Source: Ga0077555 sp033764055
GTDB lineage: Bacteria > Pseudomonadota > Alphaproteobacteria > Rhizobiales > Hyphomicrobiaceae
Reading direction: 5' to 3'
Assembly (NCBI GenBank): GCA_033764055.1
Contig: JANRJI010000133.1
Location: 1-64,000, forward strand
Length of the DNA: 64,000 bases
Shown here one piece after another: positions 42,394-51,384 of this stretch (positions are counted from its first letter, which is position 1; every line of letters begins with the position of its first letter). A program made the position numbers and the translations under genes. The notes below the pieces were generated by a model. It saw only the letters and a program-made list of their open reading frames with translations, did not search any database and was not told where the DNA came from.

Positions 42394-45300
42394 CTATCTC
42401 CCCGCCCGGGCGGCAGCGGCCGCCTCGGCTCCGCGATAGCCGAGAGCAACGAGGTGCCGGCTGGCCGCAATCCGTACGCCGTCGAGCTCCTCATCCGCCC
42501 AGGGGCGGGCTGCCTCGTGGCCGATCGACGTGCGCCGCTCGACGTCGGCCAGCCAGGATTGTGCGGCCTTTCGCGCAAGGCTGTCCGGCGCCTGGGCGAC
42601 AGCCTGCTCGAGAGCCAGCACCGTGCGGTAGTCATCCACTGCGACACGGTAGAGCGCGAAGTCCATGGCGGGACGCAAGCGCCCGTCGGGGTGGGCGAAG
42701 ACGCCGACGAACTCATCCTCCCGCCCGTCGAGGCCATACCAAGGGTCGCCGTGGACGGAGCTGTAGGCGAACTGCATGTGGCCGCGGCAGCCGATACGTC
42801 GGAGCTTGTACAGATAAATGCCCCGCTCGAACCGTGTCGGCCGGTTATAGAGCGAGCACTCGCTGCCGGCGCGAACGATGTGGGCCAGGGCTGCTTCGCT
42901 GTGGCCTGCCAGGTAGAGCCGGTCGACGGGTCCGGCGAGCGCGCTCGTCGGCGCGTCGACCCTGGTGAAGCTGGTGAAGACGGCCGTGCGGGCGTCCGGC
43001 CTCGCCGCCTTCATGGCCCGCGCGACGGCAATCGAGTTCTTGATGCTCTCGCCCTGTGGCTCATCGCCGACGACATGCCGGAGCGGCAGCCAATCGTGCT
43101 TCTGCCCGTGCTCGGCGATCCGGTCGAGCACGTCCTTCATGACGATCGGATACGGGCGCGCGAGGGTGTTGCGCGTCTCGATCGGCAGGTACGGCAGGAT
43201 TGCGCCTTCCAGCTGGAAGCCGGCGTAGGTCAGAACCTCACCCGTGAACCGGCCGCGAATGGCCTTCATCGACTTATCCGCATCGGTGAAGTCGATCAAA
43301 GGCCTGCCATCGCGGTAGGACGTGAAGCGCAGGCCCGACAGGCCGCCAGACGCTGCGTTCATGCCCCACTGCGAAAGGAGCTCGACGGAGGCCTGCATCT
43401 CCCGCTCACGCCGCGCGTTGACCTCCGGATATCGCGTCGCGGGATAGGTCGTTGCCACGCCGAGGTAGCCGATTGGAATGTCCGGCTCCGGGAGGGTCCA
43501 GGGATAAATCTCGACTTTTACCGGCAGTGTCTGCACCAGCCCGCCGGCGAACTCGAGCCGCAGCTGGCCCTCCACAACACCGCCAGTGATGGTGTCCTGG
43601 GCCTTGAGGTCGAACCAGAGCTGGCGGCTCTGCCCACCCTTGAGCGTGATTGGCGTCTTGGCCGAGATTTCGAGCGGATCGAGCAGGCGAGGCACACTCA
43701 TGTAGATGCTGCCGTCGTAGGTCTGGCGCTGGGCGCGGTGGCGCACGAGCCACGGCACCGTGTCGACACCGGGCAGCGTCAGCTTCGCGCCCGTGAGGTC
43801 GATGTCCTCCGTGACGTGAAGCCCGAGCGACAGCGGCTCGTAGTGGCCGTGGGCGAGGCGCGCGTCCAGGCTGGTGACGAGCTCGCGCTCGCCCGGCTTG
43901 TCGGAAGCGTAGATCGGCGTCGTGACGGCCCGCCTGAATACCCACAGCTTCCCCCCGAGGGCATTGGCCGGCGGCAGCGCGTGCTGGCTCTCGGGCGGCA
44001 GCTGCTGGCGATACTCGGAGTTGAACTGTGCCTCGCGCCGCTTTGCGATGTCGGCCAGGAACGCCTCGCCCCGTGCGGCCATCGCCGTCGGATAGATGAC
44101 CATTGCGGAGAGAGCGTTCGCGTAGGGGTCGCCGTCGCTGCGGAAGCGGACGACGAGCTGTCCGTCGGTGACGCGAGCCTGGAAGATCTTGGGCTTGTAG
44201 CGGGTCTCGACATACCGCCGCCAGATGTCGTCGCCGGGGAGGTCCTCGTCGTTGGCGTGGTGAAAATAGCGGGCGGCGAATTCTTCATAGTCGGGGCGCT
44301 CGGTAAGAACCTCGCGCTCCTGGACGAGGATGCTGCGTGAGCGCCAGCTCGGATAATAGTTCCAGTAGCCGGGATCCTCGAGCATCATCCAGATGGTGTA
44401 GTCGCCGTTCGGAAGCTCGAACTGCAGGCCGCCGCCGGTAAACGATATCCAGTCGCGATAGAGGTTGTCGGGATGCCGCCGGTCCTCGCTTCGGGCGACG
44501 GCCGAGCCAGGGATGATGCCCCAGCCCCGCTCGGGTCTGTAGACGCTGGCGGCCGTGAATGGCGTGAACGCGGTCATGATAGGGCTGCCGCCGTTTCCGG
44601 CGTCGAGCGCGATCAACTCGGGGAAGGGTGTGGTGAGAGGCGCATCGGCCTCGAGACGGAAGTTGTCGACCGTGATGTCCACCTTGGTCTGAGACAGCGC
44701 GATCCGCCGGATGTTCTCGACGTCGAGCCGGCGGCGCTCACCGATCACGCTCTTCTCGCCGACGTGCGTCTGCAGCGGCACCTCGATGGTCGAGCGGCCG
44801 GGCGGCACGAACGTGTACCAATTGACCCGCTCCCAGTAGCCAGTCGTCTTGTCGTCCCAGATCTCGACGTTGATCTGCTGGGGCGTCGCGGTCGGATTGA
44901 CGGCGTCGAAGCGCAGCCAGTCGTAGCCGCTCCAGTCGCCGGGCAGTCCGCGCTCCGATCGCGCTACCATGTAGCTGCCCGACGGCACGACTCCGGAGCG
45001 CGCGCCGGTGATTGCCGCGGACGACAGGCGCGTGCCCGCGTCGAACGGATTGAGCTGCTCGAAGTCGGCGAGGGAGAGCGGCGCCTTCCTGCCCGAGCGG
45101 CTGGTCTGCCGGACCGGCTGCGGCGCAGCCGCAAGGCGGCGGCAGACCGGCCGATCGGCAAAATCACGGCGCTCGCAATAGCCCGCAAGGACACGGTCCT
45201 CCGGCATGACCGGCGGCACGAAGTCGAGCGGCTTGGCGAAGGTCTGTGCGACCGTGAACTTGTCAGGGCTCTTGGCGCAATTCGCCATCGCCTCGAGCTT

Positions 45301-45867
45301 GACGTCGTCGATGAAGATGCGGCCACTGCCGTAGTTGAAGACGTAGATGACGACGTTGCTCTCGGCCTCGACGCTGAATATGAGCTCGAAGCGGCGCCAG
45401 TCGCTGTCGCCGGTCAACAGGTTGTGCGTCTGGGTCTGGCCGTTGCCGAGGACGAGATGCAGAGCTCCGGAAAGCCTGTAGGCATTGGGCGCTGCGCCAT
45501 AGGCCGCGGCCGCGCCGGTCAAACGATAGGTGCAGGTCTTCAGGCGATGCTGCTGGTAGATCGCCTGCTTGGCGACGCCATGACCGTTGATGACGACCGA
45601 CTGTTGGCCTTCGAAGGCTGCGGCGCGCGTGGTCTCGATGGTGCCATGGCCCTCCCAGCGGAAGGCGACCCAGCCGGTAACCGCGCCGTTGGAGCCTTCC
45701 TCCATGTTGCCATTGGCGAGGACCTGGGCCTCGGCGCCGTGAGACGCGCCAAGGCCCGTGGCAAGGACCAGGGCTGCCAGCCAGGCAAGAGCGCGCCGGC
45801 GGAGCGGGGCCGCGGCGTGCGGTTTGCTCGTGGCCTCCACGAGGCGCTTTTCAGTGCGTTGGTGCAT
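42394..45867 (-). CDS. very large secreted glycoside-hydrolase-like protein of the polysaccharide locus
   Basis: An 1157-aa protein with a signal peptide (RRRALAWLAALVLATGLGAS, cut near residue 45 at AEA). The N-terminus (50-195) resembles a carbohydrate-binding jelly roll (VLANGNMEEGSNGAVTGW onward); a second jelly-roll-like region lies near 270-410; a further beta-rich part follows. From about 800 the sequence looks like a TIM-barrel hydrolase related to DUF4091 proteins (REMQASVELLSQWGMNAASG, then LPLRHVVGDEPQGE near 960 with a possible acid catalyst, and YGLDGREDEF near 1070). It probably trims or cuts the polysaccharide outside the cell. It overlaps the upstream glycosyltransferase by 17 bases. 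Catalytic residues are not proven. Confidence 0.7.
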   Translation of the reverse strand: MHQRTEKRLVEATSKPHAAAPLRRRALAWLAALVLATGLGASHGAEAQVLANGNMEEGSNGAVTGWVAFRWEGHGTIETTRAAAFEGQQSVVINGHGVAKQAIYQQHRLKTCTYRLTGAAAAYGAAPNAYRLSGALHLVLGNGQTQTHNLLTGDSDWRRFELIFSVEAESNVVIYVFNYGSGRIFIDDVKLEAMANCAKSPDKFTVAQTFAKPLDFVPPVMPEDRVLAGYCERRDFADRPVCRRLAAAPQPVRQTSRSGRKAPLSLADFEQLNPFDAGTRLSSAAITGARSGVVPSGSYMVARSERGLPGDWSGYDWLRFDAVNPTATPQQINVEIWDDKTTGYWERVNWYTFVPPGRSTIEVPLQTHVGEKSVIGERRRLDVENIRRIALSQTKVDITVDNFRLEADAPLTTPFPELIALDAGNGGSPIMTAFTPFTAASVYRPERGWGIIPGSAVARSEDRRHPDNLYRDWISFTGGGLQFELPNGDYTIWMMLEDPGYWNYYPSWRSRSILVQEREVLTERPDYEEFAARYFHHANDEDLPGDDIWRRYVETRYKPKIFQARVTDGQLVVRFRSDGDPYANALSAMVIYPTAMAARGEAFLADIAKRREAQFNSEYRQQLPPESQHALPPANALGGKLWVFRRAVTTPIYASDKPGERELVTSLDARLAHGHYEPLSLGLHVTEDIDLTGAKLTLPGVDTVPWLVRHRAQRQTYDGSIYMSVPRLLDPLEISAKTPITLKGGQSRQLWFDLKAQDTITGGVVEGQLRLEFAGGLVQTLPVKVEIYPWTLPEPDIPIGYLGVATTYPATRYPEVNARREREMQASVELLSQWGMNAASGGLSGLRFTSYRDGRPLIDFTDADKSMKAIRGRFTGEVLTYAGFQLEGAILPYLPIETRNTLARPYPIVMKDVLDRIAEHGQKHDWLPLRHVVGDEPQGESIKNSIAVARAMKAARPDARTAVFTSFTRVDAPTSALAGPVDRLYLAGHSEAALAHIVRAGSECSLYNRPTRFERGIYLYKLRRIGCRGHMQFAYSSVHGDPWYGLDGREDEFVGVFAHPDGRLRPAMDFALYRVAVDDYRTVLALEQAVAQAPDSLARKAAQSWLADVERRTSIGHEAARPWADEELDGVRIAASRHLVALGYRGAEAAAAARAGR

Positions 45868-47047
45868 CGGAGTGTTCCGGCTGCCAGTGCTTCAACCTGA
45901 GGCCAAGCAAGACCTGAATTGCGCCCATCATCGAGGCGAAGTGACCCTCGACGAGATATCCGAGCCACGCCAGGACGCGGGGCGTTGCCGGTGAGCGGAA
46001 CGCGATCACGGCGGCGGCGAGAGCCAGCGTCGCCAGCTCGAGCATCAGCATCAGCGCGTAGAGCCGCGATCCCTGAGCCGCGAGACTGGCCGTCGCGATG
46101 ATCGCCAGGATCGCGATGAACGGCATGAACGGCCGCGAGCCCTTGCCCGAGAGGAATGTGAACGCGAGCCAGGGCCTGCGGAGATCGGCCAGCTTCCAAA
46201 GGCGCAGGGCCTGCTGCAGGTTGCCGGCCCCGATGCGAACGCGTCGGTGGAACTCCTGGGTGGCCTGCGTACGCTCCAGCTCCTCGGCGACGATCGAGCG
46301 GTCGTAGATGGCGCGCGCGCCGGTGGCGACGATCGACATCGGCAGGATGAAGTCATCGTTGATGGTGTCGGGTGGCATCGCGCGCCACAGGCGTCGCCGG
46401 ATGAAGTAGAGCGCGCCGTGCCCGCCCATCGGGGAATCGAGCGTCGCCTCGTCGTAGCGCAGCTGCGTCTGATAGATGGTGTAGACGCGCTCGCCTTCGC
46501 TGCCTGCATCGCGCAGGCGATAGGTGCCGAACACGACGCCGACGTCGGGGGCGGCGAGTTGCGAGGCGGCCCGGCGCAGGGCATTCGCTGCCATAAGGGC
46601 GGAGGCGTCGGTGAGCGCGATGAGCTCGCTGTCGGCCGCCTCGGCGATGCACTGGTTGAGAACGGCGACCTTGCCGCGGTTGCGGGGGAAGGCACGCAGC
46701 TCGATGTGGGTCCCTTCGCCATACGAGGCGATGGCCGCCTCGGCCGCCGGCCGGGTACGATCGCGACTGCCGTCGAGGGCGACGACGATCTTGAGGCGCT
46801 CGCGCGGATAGTCTAGCGCCGCGAGATTCCGGATCTTGTCGGCGATGTAGGCTTCCTCGTTGTAGGCCGGCACGATCACGGTGAAGTGCGGCAGGTGCTC
46901 GTCGGGAACCGTCGCCGGGGGGCTCTGGCGCACCGTCTTTCGGCGCCGCTCCGCCAGCCGGTTGACCAGCACCGGGTAGACCAAGTGGTGATAGGCGAGG
47001 ATCCAGAGGCAAAGCAGGAGAAGACCCTGGAGGGCGATGCTGCTCAT
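45851..47047 (-). CDS. glycosyltransferase family 2
   Basis: A 398-aa membrane-bound GT2. An N-terminal helix (residues 5-25) is followed by the GT-A domain: VIVPAYNEEAYI near 57, VALDGSRDRT near 92, LTDASALMA near 147 (the DxD position reads TDAS) and EFHRRVRIGAGNLQQ near 272 (variant of QxxRW). Two or three helices close the protein (about 310-380). This is the layout of processive or lipid-linked sugar transferases. The ATG at 47047 overlaps the stop of the GT4 gene by four bases (ATGA). Confidence 0.88.
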   Translation of the reverse strand: MSSIALQGLLLLCLWILAYHHLVYPVLVNRLAERRRKTVRQSPPATVPDEHLPHFTVIVPAYNEEAYIADKIRNLAALDYPRERLKIVVALDGSRDRTRPAAEAAIASYGEGTHIELRAFPRNRGKVAVLNQCIAEAADSELIALTDASALMAANALRRAASQLAAPDVGVVFGTYRLRDAGSEGERVYTIYQTQLRYDEATLDSPMGGHGALYFIRRRLWRAMPPDTINDDFILPMSIVATGARAIYDRSIVAEELERTQATQEFHRRVRIGAGNLQQALRLWKLADLRRPWLAFTFLSGKGSRPFMPFIAILAIIATASLAAQGSRLYALMLMLELATLALAAAVIAFRSPATPRVLAWLGYLVEGHFASMMGAIQVLLGLRLKHWQPEHSDAPTH

Positions 47048-48132
47048 GGTCCCTCTCCAACCAGCGATCTGAGGGCGAGCACGGTCGCCTCGAGCGAGAA
47101 GCGCTCCGCCACATGGGCGCGGACAACGGCGGCAGGCGGTGGCGCGGCAAGAACCTCCCGGATGGCTCCTGCCAGCGCATCCGCGTCTCCGGCCACGACG
47201 AGCCGGCCGCCCGGCGCGAGTGCCCTCGAGACGCCCCCGACGTCACTGGCGACGGCCGGCACGCCGCAGGCCTGGGCCTCGATCAGGGCCCGCGGCAGCC
47301 CTTCGGCCATGGAGGGCAGGCAGAACACGTCGAAGGCGGGAATGATCCGCTCGGCGTCCGACCTGAGACCGAGGAGGTGCAGCCGGCCGGCGACGCCGAG
47401 CTCGAGCGCCAGGCCTTCGAGCATGGCTCGCTCGGGTCCGTCACCGACAATGACGGCGTGGACATCCGGCGGGAGCCGCGTCAGGGCCTTCACGAGATGG
47501 CGATGGCCCTTGACCTCGGCCAGCCGGCCGACGCTTCCGACGATGCAGCCCGCCACGGACAACCCGAGACCGGAGCGGGCGGCTGTTCTGTCGGCAGGGT
47601 GATAGCGCTCCATATCGATGCCGGGCGCGACGATGCTGAAGTCGGCGCCGGGCAACACTTTTCGCGAGCTTGCTGCGACCTCCTCGGAGACGGCGACATG
47701 CCGAGGTCTGACGAGCCGCTCGCAGACGCGGGCGATCATGCGATGCTTGGCATCGGCATAGTGCCAAGCGTCGTGCTCGACGTGGATGACGTTCGGGACC
47801 CCGGCAATCCTCGCCGCGATGCCGCCGTGCAGCAGTGGTCCGATATGGTGTGCGATCACCGCCCGCGGGCGCGCACGCCGAAGCAGCCGGACGAGCATGG
47901 CGATCAGCCGACCGTGGGAAATGGTGCCTTGACCAAGACCGCGGATGCGGCCGGCGAGGGGGGCAAGGGCCGGCCACCCCTGGACGAGCTCTCCGGTGGT
48001 CCCGGCGAGGCTGATGATGTCTCCACCGAGGATGGGGTCGCGCATCAGGTCGAGCGCCATCGTCTCGATCCCGCCAGGTCCCATCCGCTGGACGATCTGT
48101 AATGCCCCGATCGATGTTTGGGTCGTTGCCAT
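47044..48132 (-). CDS. glycosyltransferase family 4
   Basis: A 362-aa GT-B enzyme. The N-terminal ALQIVQRMGPGGIETMALDL is the typical acceptor-side start; the donor-binding half has GSVGRLAEVKGHRHLVKAL near residue 205, GDGPERAMLEGLA, and the E-x7-E motif in PSMAEGLPRALIEAQACGVP near 285. It would add one sugar to the lipid-linked repeat unit. The ATG at 48132 fits family length; an in-frame ATG at 48252 adds 40 Ser/Arg-rich residues and is less likely. It starts the leftward polysaccharide-NRPS-PKS run. Confidence 0.87.
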   Translation of the reverse strand: MATTQTSIGALQIVQRMGPGGIETMALDLMRDPILGGDIISLAGTTGELVQGWPALAPLAGRIRGLGQGTISHGRLIAMLVRLLRRARPRAVIAHHIGPLLHGGIAARIAGVPNVIHVEHDAWHYADAKHRMIARVCERLVRPRHVAVSEEVAASSRKVLPGADFSIVAPGIDMERYHPADRTAARSGLGLSVAGCIVGSVGRLAEVKGHRHLVKALTRLPPDVHAVIVGDGPERAMLEGLALELGVAGRLHLLGLRSDAERIIPAFDVFCLPSMAEGLPRALIEAQACGVPAVASDVGGVSRALAPGGRLVVAGDADALAGAIREVLAAPPPAAVVRAHVAERFSLEATVLALRSLVGEGP

Positions 48133-48479
48133 GGCTTGGCTGTCCGAGCTCCGGCGCCGGGTCGAGGGCGCAAGCGAGCTGCTGCGATCTGCAGCATCAT
48201 CGCTTTCAAGGCATCGCAACAAAGAGGCAGATGCCATTGAATAGGCGTGCATCTTTCCTCGAAGACATGGTCGGGCGTCAAACGCTGACGCGGCTCACGC
48301 TTAACGTCGTGCGGCGACCGGGGCAGGCGTCCGGGAGCGCTAACATTGATGGGAGGGTTTGCTTGCTGCTCTTCGGCGCCGCCGGTAAGAGCCGGGCAGC
48401 GCCGATCGTTTCGTCGCGCAGCGAGCGGAGGGGGTTGCCTCCGCCGCCGGCTCCGGTAGCTGCAGCCTCGAGGCTCGGC
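48133..48479. other. divergent intergenic region between two glycosyltransferases
   Basis: About 350 bases that must hold the promoters of the leftward and rightward polysaccharide operons. I see no clear consensus boxes and no credible small gene. Part of it may code for an N-terminal extension of the leftward glycosyltransferase. Confidence 0.5.
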
Positions 48480-49715
48480 ATGCACGTCACCATCGTCGAC
48501 AGCGACGTCTCGTGGCCCGCGACGTCGGGTAAGCGTCTGAGGACGCTCAATCTGATTCTGCCACTCGCTGCGCGACACCGGCTGACGTACATCGGGCGCA
48601 GCAGCGGCAGCGCGCAGGACCGCGACGCACGCATCTTTCTGGCCGACCAGGGCATCACGCCCATCCTGGTGGAGGAGCCTCTGGCGGTCAGCTCGGGGGC
48701 AGCGTTCTATGCGCGGGTCGCGGCCAATGTCCTCGACACGGCACCTTATTCGCTGCGGGCTCACATGACGCCCCTCATGCGCCACGCCGTGCAGACTCAT
48801 CTCGCGACGGCGCGTGCCGATGTCTGTCAGCTCGAGTGGGTCGGCTATCTTCACACGATCGCGGGGGCACGGGTTCCATCCGTGCTGCAGGCCCACAATG
48901 TCGAGTCGCTCGTCTGGCGGCGCTACGCAGAGACGGAGCGAAACCCTGCCAAGCGCGCCTTCATGCGCAACCAGTGGCAGAAATTCCTGCGTCACGAGGG
49001 TGACGCATTCCGGAGCGTGACGCGTGTGGTGACCGTCAGCGAGGCGGACAGGGGCCTTGCCTGGTCCCTCTATGGCAGCAACCTGCCGATCGACGTCGTC
49101 GAGAACGGCGTCGACGTGGTCTACTACAGAAGCGTCGCCTGGCAGCCTCGCAGGCACTCGATCCTGTTCGTCGGCGCGCTCGATTGGCGGCCGAATCAGG
49201 ACGCCGTGGACGTTCTCCTGTCGGAGATCCTACCGGCCACGCGCCGTCTCGTGCCTGACGCCCAGCTCGTCGTGGTCGGTCGTCGGCCGCCTCCTGCCCT
49301 GGTGCGCCGGATCGCGGCGACGGACGGCGCCGAGCTCGCGTCCGACGTCCCCGATGTCCGCCCGTATCTCGCGTCCGCTGGCGTGGTCAGCGTGCCCCTG
49401 CGGATCGGGGGGGGCTCGCGGCTGAAGATCCTGGAGGCTCTCGCAGCTGGCGTGCCGGTCGTCTCTACGACGATCGGTGCCGAGGGGCTCGATCTTGCAT
49501 CCGGCACACACCTCCTCATCGCGGACGACGTCGCCGCTCAGGCTCGCGAGCTCGCTGCGGTGCTGACGACACCACGCCGGTTCTCGCCTCAGGCGGCGGC
49601 GGGGCGATTGCACGTTGCCGGAAAGTACGACTGGTCGAGCCTGGCGGTCGAGCTCGAGAAGGTTTGGGAGAGCGCTGCACGCGCGCGGCCGGCGGCGGCG
49701 AAGGCAGCGAGCTGA
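48480..49715 (+). CDS. glycosyltransferase family 4 (Glyco_trans_1_4 type)
   Basis: A 411-aa GT-B protein. Start VTIVDSDVSWPATSGKRLRT is typical of sugar transferases related to the PEP-CTERM/exosortase-linked group; VLQAHNVESLVWRRY (near residue 140), SILFVGALDWRPNQDAV (near 228) and GGSRLKILEALAAGVPVVST (near 315) complete the donor-binding half. The ATG at 48480 is chosen by this family start; the frame is open far upstream but not protein-like. It is transcribed away from the leftward operon and precedes the export gene, from which it is separated by a promoter region. Confidence 0.86.
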   Translation: MHVTIVDSDVSWPATSGKRLRTLNLILPLAARHRLTYIGRSSGSAQDRDARIFLADQGITPILVEEPLAVSSGAAFYARVAANVLDTAPYSLRAHMTPLMRHAVQTHLATARADVCQLEWVGYLHTIAGARVPSVLQAHNVESLVWRRYAETERNPAKRAFMRNQWQKFLRHEGDAFRSVTRVVTVSEADRGLAWSLYGSNLPIDVVENGVDVVYYRSVAWQPRRHSILFVGALDWRPNQDAVDVLLSEILPATRRLVPDAQLVVVGRRPPPALVRRIAATDGAELASDVPDVRPYLASAGVVSVPLRIGGGSRLKILEALAAGVPVVSTTIGAEGLDLASGTHLLIADDVAAQARELAAVLTTPRRFSPQAAAGRLHVAGKYDWSSLAVELEKVWESAARARPAAAKAAS

Positions 49716-50067
49716 GTCGCTGTGACGCCATCCGTGCCACGGGACGGGCAAGCAGCAGCACCACCGCCTTCCGCCTCGGCAGCTCGACATGGACGTACCT
49801 CGAAGTCGGCGGCCGTTCCTCGCAGTGTGCGAAACTATCAGTTGAGTTCGACAGTAAAACACATTAATATTACATCATAAAACGCACACATTGGAACCTT
49901 GACACGAGTTGGCGACAGTGGTGCATGTGTTGCTGAAGTCCGTGTTAGCTCCGTCTGCGTGGGATGATGGCAGACAGTTTTTTGGATTCGACAGGACGCG
50001 CGTCGGCATCGCTTCCGGGGTGCGCCCAGCAGTAAACGAGACACGTCAGGTAGCGGGGTGATCGGCC
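49716..50067. other. 352-base intergenic region with A/T-rich promoter zone
   Basis: No gene seen. The centre (49830-49890) is strikingly A/T-rich for this window and carries the promoter described at 49842-49870. A second perfect -35 box TTGACA at 49899-49904 has only a weak -10 candidate (TGCATG, 49922) 17 bases further on. Confidence 0.6.
49842..49870 (+). promoter_or_regulatory. sigma70-type promoter of the polysaccharide export operon
   Basis: TTGAGT (49842-49847) and TAATAT (49865-49870) with exactly 17 bases between them. The sequence lies about 200 bases before the export gene, leaving a long untranslated leader. Confidence 0.6.
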
Positions 50068-51384
50068 GTGAACAGCTTGTGTGCGTCGCACTGGTGGCGG
50101 AATTGGATGTCCTCGACTTCGGCGCTCGCGCTGAGTGCAGTGCTGGTCGCTGCCGTCGCCGGATACCCAGTGCTGGCGCAGAGTGGCGGCAAGGGCGAGG
50201 TCGTCGTCAACCGCGCGCCAGGCGTCGTGCACGATCCCGCGGTGGCAGCTGCCGCGCGGGGCGGCATTCCGATCACGAGCGCGGAGCGGGTGAGCATCCG
50301 AGTTCCAGAGTATCCCGTGTTGTCGGGCGAGTATCGGATCAATGACGACGAGACCATCTCCTTCCCCGTGGTGGGGCGCGTGAAAGTCTCCGGCAAAACC
50401 GCCGCCGAGCTCGAGCTCGAGATTGCCGACGAGGTGCGCCGGCGGGCCGGGCGCGAGTGCCAGGTGACGATGGAGGTCATCGAGTACAAGCCGGTGTTCG
50501 TGAACGGGTACGTGACCCGCGCCGGTGCGATGCCGTGGAAGCCGGGCTACACCGTGATGCACGCCGAGAGCCTTGCCGGTGGTGTTTTCCGCCCATCCGA
50601 CAACCGTTCGGCCCTGCCGGCCGAAAGTGAGCGCGCGCGTGCCAACCGGGCGGCGGCCGATCTCGCCCGCGTCCTCGCGCAGCATGCGCGGATTCAGGCC
50701 GAGCGGGCCGGCGAGGCGAAAGTGCCGATGCCGAAGGAAATGCTCGAGCTGGTATCGAAGGCGGAGGCGACGAAGTTGATGGAGGCGCAGAACTCCATGC
50801 ATCAAAGCCGTCGCGTCGCGTTCGATGCGCGGATCAAGTCGCTGCATCGGGGCCGCTCGGTCGCCGAGGAGGAGGTGCGCGGCCTGAAGGATCAGATGGC
50901 CCGTCTCGACGAGCAGATCACGCTGCGCCAGACCTACAGCAAGAGCGTGAAAGCGCTGAATGCGAAGGGCCTCGTCCGCTTCGAGCGCACCCTCGACGAG
51001 CAGACGCGCGTGTCCGAGCTCGAGGAGCGTCGCACGAACGTCATCGTGGCGCTCGCGCGAGTGCATGGCACGCTGGCCTCGGTCGTTCGCGAGCTCGACG
51101 TGGCGCAGCAGGAGCGCGTCGCGCAGCTCGACGAGGAGTTGATCAGGCTGGAGCGCGAGGCAGCCCAGCAGCGGATCGAGGTCGATGCCGCCAAGATCGC
51201 GTACCGCCGGCTGACGGGACAGAATGCGCTCGCCGGCACGGACCAGCGGGCCAATCCCATCCTGTCCTACGAGATCGTCCGCACCGAGTTCGGCACTCTG
51301 CGCAACATCAATGCCCAGCCGTTGACGCCACTGCTGCCTGGCGATCTTCTGGTCGTGCGCCTCCAGGAGCAACCTTCGCAATGA
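50068..51384 (+). CDS. outer-membrane polysaccharide export protein (Wza/ExoF-like)
   Basis: A 438-aa exported protein. A hydrophobic signal (about residues 17-37, ending VLAQ) is followed by a Poly_export domain (EYRINDDETISFPVVGRVKV near 90) and an SLBB-type segment (VFVNGYVTRAGAMPWKPG near 145). The middle (about 200-370) is a long charged coiled coil, as in rhizobial ExoF, and the end GDLLVVRL is typical. It would form the outer-membrane or periplasmic channel for the polymer. No lipobox Cys is seen. It overlaps the next gene by ATGA. Confidence 0.87.
   Translation: MNSLCASHWWRNWMSSTSALALSAVLVAAVAGYPVLAQSGGKGEVVVNRAPGVVHDPAVAAAARGGIPITSAERVSIRVPEYPVLSGEYRINDDETISFPVVGRVKVSGKTAAELELEIADEVRRRAGRECQVTMEVIEYKPVFVNGYVTRAGAMPWKPGYTVMHAESLAGGVFRPSDNRSALPAESERARANRAAADLARVLAQHARIQAERAGEAKVPMPKEMLELVSKAEATKLMEAQNSMHQSRRVAFDARIKSLHRGRSVAEEEVRGLKDQMARLDEQITLRQTYSKSVKALNAKGLVRFERTLDEQTRVSELEERRTNVIVALARVHGTLASVVRELDVAQQERVAQLDEELIRLEREAAQQRIEVDAAKIAYRRLTGQNALAGTDQRANPILSYEIVRTEFGTLRNINAQPLTPLLPGDLLVVRLQEQPSQ

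Noticed and set aside
47044..48252. Upstream ATG at 48252 as the start of the GT4 gene
   Set aside because: It adds 40 Ser/Arg-rich residues not seen in GT4 enzymes; ATG 48132 gives the usual start.
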